Positions 1 through 9,161 are shown, numbered from the stretch's first letter. The stretch: DNA of 48,193 nt from Anaerolineae bacterium (GCA_022826865.1 JAJDUC010000130.1:1-48193); one strand, 5' to 3'. The notes: generated by a model not told the origin, from the letters alone. Program-made: numbers and translations.

Positions 1-13
1 CATTTCGTAATCT

Positions 14-85
14 GTAGGGGCGTTTCGCTGAAACGCCCGCAATTTGCAGGCCATTTTCAACGGGCGTCTCACGAGACGCCCCTAC
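14..85 (+). repeat. 72-bp double-hairpin dispersed repeat, copy 1
   Basis: The element begins with GTAGGGGCG and ends with CGCCCCTAC, so its ends are inverted repeats. Inside are two perfect hairpins: 18-26 with 30-38 (GGGCGTTTC/GAAACGCCC) and 62-70 with 73-81 (GGGCGTCTC/GAGACGCCC), joined by a 23-base AT-richer spacer. A second copy of identical length lies in the opposite orientation at 44098-44169. Both hairpins are identical between copies while the spacer differs at about five positions. Similarity continues about 8 bases outward on the left (CGTAATCT) and weakly on the right. It contains no ORF; it resembles a small non-autonomous or REP-like element. Confidence 0.85.
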
Positions 86-180
86 ATTTGCACATTTTTA
101 GTGGCGAACGGCTCATTGTGATTTTGATGCGATTGCCCTGAGTTTTGGCAAGCGCCCCATATCATGCCGCGCCCGTCCTG

Positions 181-189
181 TGCTATATT
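181..189 (+). promoter_or_regulatory. Extended -10 promoter element upstream of prenyltransferase gene
   Basis: TGC-TATATT, an extended -10 motif (TGN before the hexamer). No good -35 lies 16-18 bases upstream, which is common for extended -10 promoters. Transcription would start near 196, which argues against the GTG at 180 being the translation start. Confidence 0.45.
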
Positions 190-218
190 CCAGGGCTATT
201 GTTGAACGCTGCCATGAC

Positions 219-1154
219 GTGTGCAATTTGGAAGACGTCCAAGCCTCCCCCGCCCAGAGCGGCCAGAATAAAGTCGTCGCGGTCATTCGCCTGTCGCGCT
301 GGCGCGAACATGTGCCCTTCACCGTTCCGTTGACAATTGTGGGCGGATTGCTCGCGGCCGAGTCCCAGGTTCAAGCGGTTGACTGGCGCCTGTTCGCCGT
401 GCTGGCGGCGAATATCCTGGCGATGTCCTTCGCCTTCATGATCAATAACATCGAAGATGCGCCCGATGACGCTTTGGAGCCGGAAAAGAAGGCGCATAAT
501 GTGATCAGTTGCGGTTTATTGGGCCGACGGGAAGGAATCGCTGTCACCGTCGTCACCTTTGCCATGTCCGCCGGGATATACGCCCTGGGTGGAGGGCTCG
601 CATTCTTGCTCGGCGGCATAACATTGGCCCTGTGCTATCTGTATTCGGCGCGCCCGTTTCGACTGAAGGCACGTCCCGTAACCGATGTCGTCGCGCATGC
701 GCTCATGCTTAGCGGATTACTCGTCGCCACTGGGTTCTTCGTCTATGGCCGGGAACCGCGCGCCGTCTGGCTTGTGATCGCGGCGGCAAGCCTGTTTTCC
801 GCCTACGGGCAATTCTACAATCAGGTGGCGGATTATGAGTTGGACAAGCAAGCGGGTTTGCGGAATACCGCCGTACTCCTTGGGAAGGGACCGACATCTG
901 TTTTAGGGTATCTCTCTATATTCTGCGCGCTAATTTGCGCGGGCGCGGCGATTCTGCAGGGCATGTTTCCCGCCTGGCTGGGCACGATTTTGATCATAGG
1001 CGTCGTGATCTGCCTTATGTTCCCCTGGGAATTGGACATGCGCGGCAATCTGGCGCGCGATGGCGCCAATATGCAGCGCCCCGGCTTGATCGTGGCGAAT
1101 CTGGTCGCGCTCTTTTGGCTGGCGTCCAACCTGGGCCTGCTGTCCATCGCCTAA
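219..1154 (+). CDS. UbiA-family prenyltransferase
   Basis: Integral membrane prenyltransferase that attaches an isoprenoid chain to an aromatic or other acceptor, as in quinone, heme or lipid biosynthesis. Two Asp-rich Mg-diphosphate motifs are visible: NNIEDAPDD about 75 residues in, and NQVADYELD about 200 residues in, separated by hydrophobic helices; 7-9 membrane segments are likely. Length (311 aa from this start) fits the family. The frame is open from a GTG at 180, but that start overlaps a -10 element, so the GTG at 219 is preferred; neither has a clear Shine-Dalgarno. The acceptor cannot be told from sequence and no quinone genes are adjacent. Confidence 0.8.
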   Translation: MCNLEDVQASPAQSGQNKVVAVIRLSRWREHVPFTVPLTIVGGLLAAESQVQAVDWRLFAVLAANILAMSFAFMINNIEDAPDDALEPEKKAHNVISCGLLGRREGIAVTVVTFAMSAGIYALGGGLAFLLGGITLALCYLYSARPFRLKARPVTDVVAHALMLSGLLVATGFFVYGREPRAVWLVIAAASLFSAYGQFYNQVADYELDKQAGLRNTAVLLGKGPTSVLGYLSIFCALICAGAAILQGMFPAWLGTILIIGVVICLMFPWELDMRGNLARDGANMQRPGLIVANLVALFWLASNLGLLSIA

Positions 1155-1173
1155 GCGCGACCGGCGCGCGATA

Positions 1174-1182
1174 TGATAAAAT
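1174..1182 (+). promoter_or_regulatory. Extended -10 promoter element
   Basis: TGA-TAAAAT in the gap between the prenyltransferase gene and the small membrane protein gene, 34 bases before the latter's ATG. No clear -35 is visible. Confidence 0.4.
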
Positions 1183-1215
1183 GGCGGAAAGCCTCAATGT
1201 GCGGCAGGAGCGCAA

Positions 1216-1608
1216 ATGACAGCAATCCACCAGATCCTGTTTAATATGCATATCCTCTATTCCTTGGCGCTGGGCGTCTGGGCCGCTGCGGTAGCCGCGC
1301 GCCGGACGTCGATCTCCGGCCACTATCTGGGCGCCGTATTAACCTATGCGCTATTGGCGGCCGTGACGCTGCTCGCGGGTTTGTTTTTGCTGTTTTCCGG
1401 GCTGCAGCCCCGTTCCGGTCGCGTGATCGTATACCTGCTTTACATGCTATGGCTGGCGATTATCATGCCCGGCCTCTTCAGCCTGATGCATGGACGCGAC
1501 GATCGACAGGCGGCATTGGTTTACGCGCTGCTCGCCTTTTTCAACTTCGGCACTTCTCTCAGCATGCTGGAGCGCGAGTTGGTCGGGCCCTGGGTCGTGC
1601 CGGCCTAG
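1216..1608 (+). CDS. Small four-helix membrane protein, function unknown
   Basis: A 130-residue protein with four predicted hydrophobic helices (about residues 8-26, 38-62, 70-90, 100-118) and almost no soluble domain. The ATG start is preceded by AGGAG at a 6-base spacing, so the gene is likely real. I do not recognise a family. It sits between the prenyltransferase gene and cca, with cca starting 20 bases after its stop, so the two are probably co-transcribed. No functional link is evident. Confidence 0.7.
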   Translation: MTAIHQILFNMHILYSLALGVWAAAVAARRTSISGHYLGAVLTYALLAAVTLLAGLFLLFSGLQPRSGRVIVYLLYMLWLAIIMPGLFSLMHGRDDRQAALVYALLAFFNFGTSLSMLERELVGPWVVPA

Positions 1609-1628
1609 GCTTGAGGTTGCTACGCCCC

Positions 1629-2972
1629 ATGTCCAGCGCGAGGAATGCCGACGCATCCCCTCTCGTCAGCGCCGGCGATATTGAAGGTGTATTCGGACCG
1701 GCTGTCGCCAAACTGATTCGCATCATCGCCAACCGGGCGCAGGATCGTAATCTAAGGCTTTATTTGGTCGGCGGCGTCGTACGCGATGTTTTGCTGGGCC
1801 GCGGCAAACCCGACCTGGATTTTGCGCTCGAAGCCGATGCTATCGCCTTTTCCGGGGCGATGGCGCGTCGATATGGCGGCAGGCTCGGCTCCTATCAGCA
1901 ATTCGGCGCCGCGACATGGATACTGGACAAGCGCGCAGCGGATCAACTGGCGCTGCCGCAGGAAGAAACTCCTCATCGCGTCGATTTCGTACAGGCGCGC
2001 TCCGAAGGCTACGCTTATCCGACCGCCCTGCCCACGGTCAGCCCCGGCCAAATTGAAGACGACTTGCGGCGTCGGGATTTCACGATCAACGCGCTCGCTT
2101 TGCAGCTCAGCCCGAAGCGGCAATATGGACGCCTGATTGATGTTTGCGGCGGCCTTGATGACCTGCGCGCCGGGCGGATCCGCGCCCTGCATGATCGGAG
2201 CTTTGTCGACGACCCGACGCGCATCTTCAGGGCCATTCGCTTCGCGGTCCGTCTCGGTTTCGCGGCCGAAGAGCGGACCGGGCGCTGGATGCGGTCGGCG
2301 CTGCCCTTGCTCGCGCGACTCAGCGGCGCGCGCCTCCGCAATGAGCTCGATCTCATCCTGTGCGAAGAGCTTGCGGGCGACATGCTCCTTCGCCTGGGTG
2401 GGATTGGCGCCCTGGAAGCGATTCATCCGGCCTTCCGCATTAGCGAACAACTTCCGGAAATATTGGCGCGAGCCGAGTCGGCCCATCCGCCCTGGCGAAC
2501 CGCTGCCAGTGAGGCGGTCGCGCTCAAATGGAGCCTCATGCTGCACAGCGTCGGCGTGGGCAATGCGCTGGCCTTGTGCGAACGCCTCCATCTGTCAAAT
2601 GCCGTGAATGCGTCGGTGGTCGAATGCGTCAAGCTGATCGCCGACGGCGGAGCGCTGAACGACCCGCGCGCGCGTCCCAGCCGGCTGAGCCGGGTACTCG
2701 ATAAACTGCCCGAAAGCGCCATACACGCCGCCTGGTTGCTCTCCCTTGAGAAGCCGCTTGCCCGCGAACGGCTCGCCAACTACATGCTGCGCTGGCGCTA
2801 CCAAGGCGCGACCATCACTGGAAAGGACCTCAAGGCTATGGGCTTGCCGCCCGGCCCAATCTACCGGCGCATACTTGATCAATTGCACGACGCCTGGATT
2901 GACGGCGCGATCCGTAATGAGAGCGAGCAAAGCGCGCTGCTCCAAAGTTTGCTAGCGAGCGACGGCAAATGA
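1629..2972 (+). CDS. cca: CCA-adding enzyme / poly(A) polymerase family nucleotidyltransferase
   Basis: Class II tRNA nucleotidyltransferase that adds or repairs the 3' CCA of tRNAs. The N-terminal head carries GGVVRD (48-53) and the catalytic pair PDLDF (Asp62, Asp64), then RRDF near residue 147 and DPTRIFRAIRFAVRLGF, the template-like neck region. The rest is helical body and tail. Length (447 aa) is normal. The reading frame is open far upstream, inside the preceding gene; I chose the ATG at 1629, which has GAGGT 11 bases upstream. Both tRNA genes in this window lack an encoded CCA, so this activity would be needed. A pure poly(A) polymerase role cannot be excluded from sequence. Confidence 0.88.
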   Translation: MSSARNADASPLVSAGDIEGVFGPAVAKLIRIIANRAQDRNLRLYLVGGVVRDVLLGRGKPDLDFALEADAIAFSGAMARRYGGRLGSYQQFGAATWILDKRAADQLALPQEETPHRVDFVQARSEGYAYPTALPTVSPGQIEDDLRRRDFTINALALQLSPKRQYGRLIDVCGGLDDLRAGRIRALHDRSFVDDPTRIFRAIRFAVRLGFAAEERTGRWMRSALPLLARLSGARLRNELDLILCEELAGDMLLRLGGIGALEAIHPAFRISEQLPEILARAESAHPPWRTAASEAVALKWSLMLHSVGVGNALALCERLHLSNAVNASVVECVKLIADGGALNDPRARPSRLSRVLDKLPESAIHAAWLLSLEKPLARERLANYMLRWRYQGATITGKDLKAMGLPPGPIYRRILDQLHDAWIDGAIRNESEQSALLQSLLASDGK

Positions 2973-3154
2973 CCGGCGCGCAAAGGATCTCTTTTCGCAT
3001 GGCACGGCTTCAGTACAATTCGGCTGAATGGCGGCGCATAACATGGCGGTAATTCATGAGCAAGGCTCTCGTAATGAGTTGATGGCATCGTCGGACCTAT
3101 ACAATGGCCGCGAAATGAACCCAACTCCCCGTTGCGGTTCAGGAGAATTCCACT

Positions 3155-5110
3155 ATGGATAATGTCACGATTGGATTGGCCCTGGCAGCCGGCATTCTGT
3201 CCTTCATATCGCCTTGCGTCCTGCCCCTGGTGCCCGCCTATATTGGCTACATGAGCGGACGGCTTACGCACAATGTCAGCCAGCAGATGACTTCAGGCGC
3301 TTCCAGTTCGGCAGGCTTGGCAATGCGCCTGCAGATGCTGCTGCATGGTATCGCATTCGTCGCCGGGTTCACACTCGTCTTCGTCCTGATCGGCCTCTTC
3401 ACGACTGCGCTCTCCAGCATTGCCGGCCGGCACGTCGGCGCCTTCACCGAAATCATCGGACGCGTCGGCGGCCTGGTCATCATTTTCTTCGGTTTGCAAT
3501 TCATGGGCCTGGCGCCACAGTTTTTCGCCTGGCTGCGCAAGAAGGGGCAAGCTGGCATATTGGATAATGTCTTGCTCAGCCTGGGCTTTGTCGTGGTCGC
3601 CGGCGGGGTATTCTATTGGGGCTTCCTGGGGCAGGCGCTGGTGGCGCTGCCGCTGACCGCCGGTTTGGCGCTGGCGATGTTCCTCAACGGCGCCTTTACG
3701 CAGCCGGCTGTATTCTGGAACCGATTGCTGGAATGGCTGGAAGGGGCGCTTTATGCCGATACCCGTGGCGAAATCGGCTCAAGCGGCAAGGAAGGCCTGG
3801 CCGGCTCAGCATTTATGGGCATGGTGTTCTCGGCTGGCTGGTCGCCCTGCATTGGTCCCTTGCTCGGAACGATCTTGACCGTCGCGGCGGCAACCGGCGC
3901 CAGCAGCGGCGATATCGCCCAGGGCATGCTGCTGCTTTCGGCTTATTCAGTTGGCCTTGGCATCCCCTTCATCATCACTGCCCTGCTGCTGAACAGCGCC
4001 CAGGGCGCCCTCCGCAAGCTGCAGCGGCATCTGAATAAAATCAAGCTGGCCAGCGGCGCTCTGCTTATTGTAATCGGCGTGCTTGTCGCCAGCGGGCGCT
4101 TGCAAAGCTTGAGCCAGACTTTTTCACAAGGCGAGTTTGCTGATTTCACATTTCGCGTGGAAGAGTGCGGCGTCGGCTTCTTTGAAGGCGCGCTAGCGCT
4201 GCAGCATGTAGGTCCCTGCATGAGCGGCGCGCTCATCCCGGTGGCGATCAACCAAAGCGCAAGCGGTCGCTTCACCGCCGAGGTCTCGGCGCTGGAATAT
4301 CTCTTCCATGCCGAGGCCGGCGATGTCATCGATGTTGAAGTGCGCAGCATAAACGAAGAGGCGCCGGCATTTGAACTTTCAGTCTACAATCCGGCAGATT
4401 CTGAGATTGCGCGCGGGAGCAAGGCCGAGAGCGCGACGCTGGACGGCAGATATTATCCCGTGCAGGCGCTTGAATTGGAGAGCGCCGGCTTGTATCGCGT
4501 CGTCATTCGCCAGGTATCGGCCAATGGCGCGGCGCGTTTCCGCATTAAGGCGCGCGACGCCGAACCCCTAATCGCCGGCGCCGCCGCGACAAGCGCGGAG
4601 GATGAGGGCGAAGCGCTGTCCCTGGTTGGCAATCTGATTAACAGCCTCACCGATATCGCGGGCGATCTGGAGCCGGCAATCGGCTTGGCGGAAGGCAACC
4701 GCGCGCCTGACTTCTCGCTCACGACGCTTGAAAGCGAAAACATCGCGCTCTCAAATCTTAAGGACCAAGTCGTTCTCTTGAATTTCTGGGGGACATGGTG
4801 CGGGCCCTGCCGGCGAGAGATGCCTGAATTCCAGAAGTCTTACGATGAATGGCGCGGCGCCGGCTTCGAGATCCTCGCTATCGCATACAATGACAGCGAG
4901 GCGGCGATGCGCGACTTTCGCGATGAATTCGGCCTCAGCTTCGCCCTGGCGTTGGATGAGAGCGGCGAGATTAACGATAGCTACGCCATTCAGACACGTC
5001 CCAGTTCTTTCCTGATTGGCAAGGGCGGTATCATATTGGCGCGTCATTTCGGCATTATGACCGAAGATCAACTGGGCGAGATGCTGACCGCCGCCTTCGC
5101 CGAGCAGTAA
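3155..5110 (+). CDS. CcdA-like thiol transporter fused to a periplasmic insert and TlpA-type thioredoxin
   Basis: The protein moves reducing equivalents across the membrane to an outward-facing thioredoxin, as in DsbD or CcdA-ResA systems. Residues 1-320 are a CcdA-type membrane domain with SPCVLPLVP (Cys21) and a second GWSPCIGP Cys in a later helix. Residues about 325-490 form a soluble beta-rich insert resembling bacterial pre-peptidase C-terminal domains. Residues about 510-651 are a TlpA/ResA thioredoxin with WCGPC (Cys549, Cys552). The ATG has AGGAG upstream. Unlike proteobacterial DsbD, the thioredoxin follows the transmembrane unit and a beta insert replaces the usual DsbD-alpha. It probably forms an operon with the next gene, 20 bases downstream. 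Confidence 0.85.
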   Translation: MDNVTIGLALAAGILSFISPCVLPLVPAYIGYMSGRLTHNVSQQMTSGASSSAGLAMRLQMLLHGIAFVAGFTLVFVLIGLFTTALSSIAGRHVGAFTEIIGRVGGLVIIFFGLQFMGLAPQFFAWLRKKGQAGILDNVLLSLGFVVVAGGVFYWGFLGQALVALPLTAGLALAMFLNGAFTQPAVFWNRLLEWLEGALYADTRGEIGSSGKEGLAGSAFMGMVFSAGWSPCIGPLLGTILTVAAATGASSGDIAQGMLLLSAYSVGLGIPFIITALLLNSAQGALRKLQRHLNKIKLASGALLIVIGVLVASGRLQSLSQTFSQGEFADFTFRVEECGVGFFEGALALQHVGPCMSGALIPVAINQSASGRFTAEVSALEYLFHAEAGDVIDVEVRSINEEAPAFELSVYNPADSEIARGSKAESATLDGRYYPVQALELESAGLYRVVIRQVSANGAARFRIKARDAEPLIAGAAATSAEDEGEALSLVGNLINSLTDIAGDLEPAIGLAEGNRAPDFSLTTLESENIALSNLKDQVVLLNFWGTWCGPCRREMPEFQKSYDEWRGAGFEILAIAYNDSEAAMRDFRDEFGLSFALALDESGEINDSYAIQTRPSSFLIGKGGIILARHFGIMTEDQLGEMLTAAFAEQ

Positions 5111-5130
5111 CTCGCAGCGCCTTAACAGGA

Positions 5131-5694
5131 ATGGGCAATCTCAAGAAACTCGGCCAATTGCTCGCCGCGCTCATTTGCCTGGGCGCAGCGATTGCGCTTG
5201 TTTTCGCTATCGGATTGCCGGTTCGCTCCGGATTACGCGACAGCGCTTACAAGCGAGCGCTTGATGTCGCGCCGGAAGTCGGCTCGCTCGCGCCCAACTT
5301 CGCATTGAACCGGGCGCAAGGCCCAAGGCTGTCGCTGGACCAGATTAGCGATGAGATCATCATCATCAACTTCTGGGCTACCTGGTGCGGTCCCTGCCGC
5401 TGGGAGATGCGAAATTTGCAGCGGCTTGCAGAAGCAAATCCGGGCGAACTGAGGATTCTGGCGGTAAACCTGGGAGAAAGCGCCGAGGCCGTGAATAGCT
5501 GGGTTGCCGTTAACGGCCTGACCTTTGATGTGCTGCTGGATTCCCGGAATCTGGTTGCGGGAACTTATCAAGTTCGGGGCGCGCCAACGACATTCTTGCT
5601 CGATCGCGGGCGGCGTATCAGGCAGATCTATTTCGGTACTGTTTCTATACCGTCTTTGCTGAGAGATATCGAGCGCCTGTCCGGGCGCGTCTAA
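5131..5694 (+). CDS. TlpA/ResA-like membrane-anchored thioredoxin
   Basis: Thiol-disulfide oxidoreductase. Residues 8-28 form one membrane anchor. The rest is an AhpC/TSA-like thioredoxin fold with WATWCGPC; the active cysteines are Cys86 and Cys89. A cis-Pro (GAPTT) lies near the C-terminus, as expected. It follows the CcdA-TlpA fusion closely and is the natural redox partner of that membrane domain, for example in cytochrome c maturation; no cytochrome genes are present here to confirm this. Confidence 0.85.
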   Translation: MGNLKKLGQLLAALICLGAAIALVFAIGLPVRSGLRDSAYKRALDVAPEVGSLAPNFALNRAQGPRLSLDQISDEIIIINFWATWCGPCRWEMRNLQRLAEANPGELRILAVNLGESAEAVNSWVAVNGLTFDVLLDSRNLVAGTYQVRGAPTTFLLDRGRRIRQIYFGTVSIPSLLRDIERLSGRV

Positions 5695-5698
5695 TGAA

Positions 5699-6487
5699 AT
5701 GCCAGGTTCTCGCATTTTAGCTCAAGTTGGGTCGACGCTGAGGCTGTCGCTGCTGGCCGCCGCGCGCAACTGGCTGCGCCCCGTCCTCTTGCTCTTGTTC
5801 CTCTATATCAGCCTGCCCTGGCTGGCGCCGACGTTGGCCAAGCTGGGTTTGCCGGGACCGGCCGACTTCATCTACACGCTTTACAGCCCCTTCTGTCATC
5901 AGTTCGCTTTTCGCTCGCCCTTCGTTTTTGGCGAGCAGGCCTTTTACCCGCGCGCAGCCGCGGGAACGGCATATTTGCCCTTCGAGCAATTCGCCGCCAA
6001 TTCGGATGCCTTCCTCGAGCAGTACCAACGATGGTCGTCGCTTAACAGCGGCAGCCGCGGGGCGCCGCCAGGCAGCGCCGAAGACCTGGGGCGCTTCAGC
6101 GTCGCGCAGCAATTCGCGGCCCGTCATTTCACCGGCGATGAAACCATGGGCTACAAGACCAGTCTCTGCGCCCGCGACCTGGCGATCTACAGCATGATCT
6201 TCGTCGGCGGATTGATCTACCGGCGCTATCGCTGGCAAATCAGACCCTTGCCCTTCTGGCTCTATCTCATTGTCGGGCTGGGGCCGGTGGGTCTGGACGG
6301 ATTCAGCCAACTGCTGAGTTACCCGCCCTTTGAATTCTGGCCGGTGCGGGAAACGACGCCGCTCCTGCGGATCGTCACAGGGGGCCTCTTCGGCTTGATG
6401 AGCGCCTGGCTTGGCTTCCCATATATTGAAAGATCAATGCAGGATCTGGTTGACCGGCTGGAGTCCGGCAGCGCCGACGGGGTTTAG
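5699..6487 (+). CDS. DUF2085-like membrane protein
   Basis: A 262-residue membrane protein with an N-terminal helix, a Cys-His pair in FCHQFAFRS, a CARD motif before another helix, and two or three C-terminal helices. This pattern matches the DUF2085 family, whose function is unknown. Its ATG is 4 bases after the stop of the TlpA-like gene, so translation is probably coupled. The conserved Cys and His residues and the thioredoxin neighbours suggest, without proving, a redox or metal-binding role at the membrane. Confidence 0.65.
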   Translation: MPGSRILAQVGSTLRLSLLAAARNWLRPVLLLLFLYISLPWLAPTLAKLGLPGPADFIYTLYSPFCHQFAFRSPFVFGEQAFYPRAAAGTAYLPFEQFAANSDAFLEQYQRWSSLNSGSRGAPPGSAEDLGRFSVAQQFAARHFTGDETMGYKTSLCARDLAIYSMIFVGGLIYRRYRWQIRPLPFWLYLIVGLGPVGLDGFSQLLSYPPFEFWPVRETTPLLRIVTGGLFGLMSAWLGFPYIERSMQDLVDRLESGSADGV

Positions 6488-6507
6488 CAGTCCGAGCATT
6501 TGGCAAT

Positions 6508-7254
6508 CTATTCGCCTTCGTCGGCCGGACGGCTCAAACGCGACAATCTCCCCTTCATTTCATTTGCGTCTTTCCGATGGGGTTTAGGCTGGCGAGGATC
6601 CGGCGCTTCATCGACGATATCGAACCTGTCATAGCGACGAGGAACGGCCGGCGGATCAGTCTCCGGCGGCTTGTTGAGCAGGTTTTCCAGGCTTTCGCGG
6701 GTTTCATTCAGCTTGCCCGAGACAGCCCCCAGCAGCGTGCCGTCCGCCGCCTTGTCATCCGAAGCCGGGCCTTCGACCGGGATCCGCCGGCGCCGTGATT
6801 GCCCCTCCCCGATTGGAGTCCGCGACCCGGCGCGTCTTTCACGGCTGTCCAGCGCCGAATCCAGAGCCGCCATTTCTCGCATCAAGTGCTGCGTCACGAG
6901 TCGATGGTCATGCAATTCCGACTCGGCAATCGTCAATTGCTGCTGTTTCATGTTGAGCTGACCCTGCAGGCGCCGCGCGCCGAACTCATCGCCGCTGCGC
7001 AGCATCTCATCCACCTGCCCGTCCAACGCCAGCGCGTCCTGCATAATCGCATCGACCTTGGCCTGCAACTCATCTTCATAATCGACAGCTTCGTCGAGGC
7101 GTTGGCGCAGGGTCAGCGCTGTCCGTCGCGGATTCTTTTCGGATTCGTCCGCGTTCAGTCGGTAACGCGCCAGAGGCGAGCGGGGATTCTTGCCAAGCAG
7201 ATCATTAACTTGAGCGTTGACTAATATTGAAATCTTATCGAATAGACCTGCCAT
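6508..7254 (-). CDS. PspA/IM30-like coiled-coil protein
   Basis: The N-terminus (GLFDKISILVNAQVNDLLG) matches the amphipathic helix of PspA/Vipp1 proteins, which bind stressed membranes. Residues about 45-155 are strongly coiled-coil. The C-terminal 90 residues are rich in Arg, Pro and acids and look disordered, unlike the helical end of ordinary PspA. The ATG is preceded by AGGGACGG. It lies downstream of another minus-strand gene (127-base gap) and convergent with the DUF2085 gene. Assignment is by motif and architecture only. Confidence 0.65.
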   Translation of the reverse strand: MAGLFDKISILVNAQVNDLLGKNPRSPLARYRLNADESEKNPRRTALTLRQRLDEAVDYEDELQAKVDAIMQDALALDGQVDEMLRSGDEFGARRLQGQLNMKQQQLTIAESELHDHRLVTQHLMREMAALDSALDSRERRAGSRTPIGEGQSRRRRIPVEGPASDDKAADGTLLGAVSGKLNETRESLENLLNKPPETDPPAVPRRYDRFDIVDEAPDPRQPKPHRKDANEMKGRLSRLSRPADEGE

Positions 7255-7381
7255 GCTGCCGTCCCTGTAATTGCCGCCGGGCGATCGCCCTCATTATAGT
7301 GCAGTTTCGCGGTCATTTGATGTCAAGATGCGCAGAATCCAGCTGGATAGAACGCAGCTCCAAGCGCCTGCGCCGAGACAT

Positions 7382-7936
7382 TCATCCGCCCGTCGACTTA
7401 AAGATACGGCGGAGACGTCTGGCAGCTTGGGCGAGCCGCGCATCGGCGGAATCAGACCAGCGTTCGACACAGCGCAGCCGGCCGGCGCCGTCGAGCTGCA
7501 TATCGATGAATTGCTGTGTCAAGCCGCCGCTCGTCAGCCAATGCGCCAGCGCCCGGCACACTTGATAAGCGGCTTCGTCGCCAAGCTGACCGCCGTATTC
7601 ACGCGCCTTGGCCAGCGCCAAGGGCAGGCCGATTTCGGTCGAAAGTTGGCTGCAGGCCCACAAGGCGCTAGGTCGGCTTTTCGGGAAATCTGCCATCACT
7701 TGCGCCAGGGCTTCTGCCGCCTCTCGCTGTTCCGCCGTCGACATGCGAATGCGCAGCAAGTCGCGTGTCAGATTCTCCCCGTAAAAGTCGGGCGCGTGAC
7801 GATCGGCAGCGTCGGCTTGGCTGCGCTGAAGAATCAACGAGAGCCGAAAAATGGCGTACTCCCGCTCGTCGAAATCCCAGTCCAACAGGCCGGCATACAG
7901 CTCCGCGAGCGCGCGTTCTCTCAGGATCTTTTTCAC
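7382..7936 (-). CDS. Hypothetical alpha-helical protein
   Basis: A 184-residue, almost wholly helical, charged protein with no membrane segment. I do not recognise a family; the helix pattern could form HEAT/TPR-like hairpins. The only start after an upstream in-frame stop is a GTG at 7936, supported by an AGGCGGAAG ribosome-binding site. It is followed on the same strand by the PspA-like gene, so they may share a transcript. The opposite-strand frame here is also open, but its composition is unlike a protein. Confidence 0.55.
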   Translation of the reverse strand: MKKILRERALAELYAGLLDWDFDEREYAIFRLSLILQRSQADAADRHAPDFYGENLTRDLLRIRMSTAEQREAAEALAQVMADFPKSRPSALWACSQLSTEIGLPLALAKAREYGGQLGDEAAYQVCRALAHWLTSGGLTQQFIDMQLDGAGRLRCVERWSDSADARLAQAARRLRRIFKSTGG

Positions 7937-8155
7937 GAAATGGCTTCCGCCTTTAGCATCTCATGCCGCCCGCAATCTGTACCGATGCGCCGCGCTTCGC
8001 CGGCAGCGCGGATGCGCCGCCCCGGCGCGAGTATTTTCATCTGAATTCGCAGCCTGAAAAATAGAACATTTAACAAACTTCCACCAAGAGTTTACAACTT
8101 GCGTTATCATTGATGAGCGACTGCTTTGTACCGTTTTGTGACGAGGTTGGTATCC

Positions 8156-8860
8156 ATGTTAGACGTGCTGGCGTTATATCGTATTCAGGAGCTTGAGCTA
8201 GACATCATTGACCGCAGTAAACGCATCAAGTCGATCAATTCGCAAATGGAGGAAGACGACGCCTTGCGCGAAGCCGAGGCCCAATTCGCCACAGCCGGCG
8301 CAGAATACGAAGATGCGGCAAAACAAGCGGCGGACATGACGGCTGAAATCGCCGCCTTGGTGGAAAAGCGCGCGGCCGCCGAAACGCGGCTATACAGCGG
8401 CGAGGTCAGCAACCCCAAAGAATTGCAAGATATGCAGATGGAAACCGAGGCGCTGGCCCGGCGCAAGACCGTGCTTGATGAAGAGTTGCTGCGGTTAAAT
8501 GGTCTACGCGACGAGCGAAAGCAGCAGCTCGACGAATCGGAGGCGGCGCTGAATGCGGCGCAAGAGGAGCATGGGGACCAGAACCGCGAGTTGCTGGCGG
8601 AAAAAGAAGCGCTGACCAAGACGGTCACTGACATGTTGGCGCGGCGTAAAGGCGCCATTAAGGAGATCCCGCCCGATATGTTCAAGATTTACAATGGCAT
8701 GCGGACGCCGAAATCCAATCGGCCAATCGCGGTCCTGAACGAGAATGCCTGCACCATCTGCGGCATCGAACAAAATCACACGGTCATCATCGCCATCAAC
8801 CGAAAGGAAGGCATGGTAAACTGTCAAAACTGCGGCCGGATACTCATCCGAATGCAGTAG
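8156..8860 (+). CDS. Zinc ribbon protein with N-terminal coiled coil (CdsZ/DUF164 type)
   Basis: Residues 5-170 form a long antiparallel coiled coil. The C-terminus is a four-Cys zinc ribbon with CxxC at 199/202 and 223/226. This is the architecture of the widely conserved zf-RING_7 / C4-type zinc ribbon family, members of which have been linked to nucleic acid or ribosome-associated roles. Start: the frame is open from a TTG at 8126, but the ATG at 8156 has GAGG upstream and begins the conserved part. It stands alone, between the hypothetical minus-strand gene and the convergent ylmG. Confidence 0.8.
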   Translation: MLDVLALYRIQELELDIIDRSKRIKSINSQMEEDDALREAEAQFATAGAEYEDAAKQAADMTAEIAALVEKRAAAETRLYSGEVSNPKELQDMQMETEALARRKTVLDEELLRLNGLRDERKQQLDESEAALNAAQEEHGDQNRELLAEKEALTKTVTDMLARRKGAIKEIPPDMFKIYNGMRTPKSNRPIAVLNENACTICGIEQNHTVIIAINRKEGMVNCQNCGRILIRMQ

Positions 8861-8915
8861 ATTTTCGCAGATGCGCCGGCGCAACAAGGCGGCGCCGGAC
8901 TCTTGAAGCGGCGGC

Positions 8916-9161
8916 TCAGACGACCAGTTGCATCAACACGCTGATCCCGAGGAAGACAACCAGCGGACTCAGATCAATACCGCCCATCTGTGGCAGCGCG
9001 CTGCGAATCGGCGCCAGGACGGGTTCGGTCGCCTGATACAGAAAACGGGCGATCGGGTTATTGTGGTCAAGATTCGGTATCCAGGACATCAGGACGCGCG
9101 CCAGCAGTATCAGTTGATAGGCTTGCAACGCCCAGTACAGAAGCAGAATCAATGAGTTCAT
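8916..9161 (-). CDS. ylmG: YggT/YlmG family membrane protein
   Basis: An 81-residue protein with two hydrophobic helices around a conserved loop (RVLMSWIPN, then ATEPVLAPIRSALP). This is the YggT/Ycf19 signature. In Gram-positive bacteria the family sits in the cell division cluster and affects division or nucleoid distribution. Here it is the last gene of ylmD-ylmE-ylmG, 19 bases after ylmE. Confidence 0.88.
   Translation of the reverse strand: MNSLILLLYWALQAYQLILLARVLMSWIPNLDHNNPIARFLYQATEPVLAPIRSALPQMGGIDLSPLVVFLGISVLMQLVV

Noticed and set aside
14..85. CRISPR or riboswitch reading of the repeat
   Set aside because: Only single copies at distant sites, no spacers and no adjacent cas genes; no regulated gene follows directly.
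1449..1628. Long N-terminal extension of the CCA-adding enzyme
   Set aside because: The extension overlaps the preceding membrane protein in another frame and is not conserved-looking; the ATG at 1629 fits the family.
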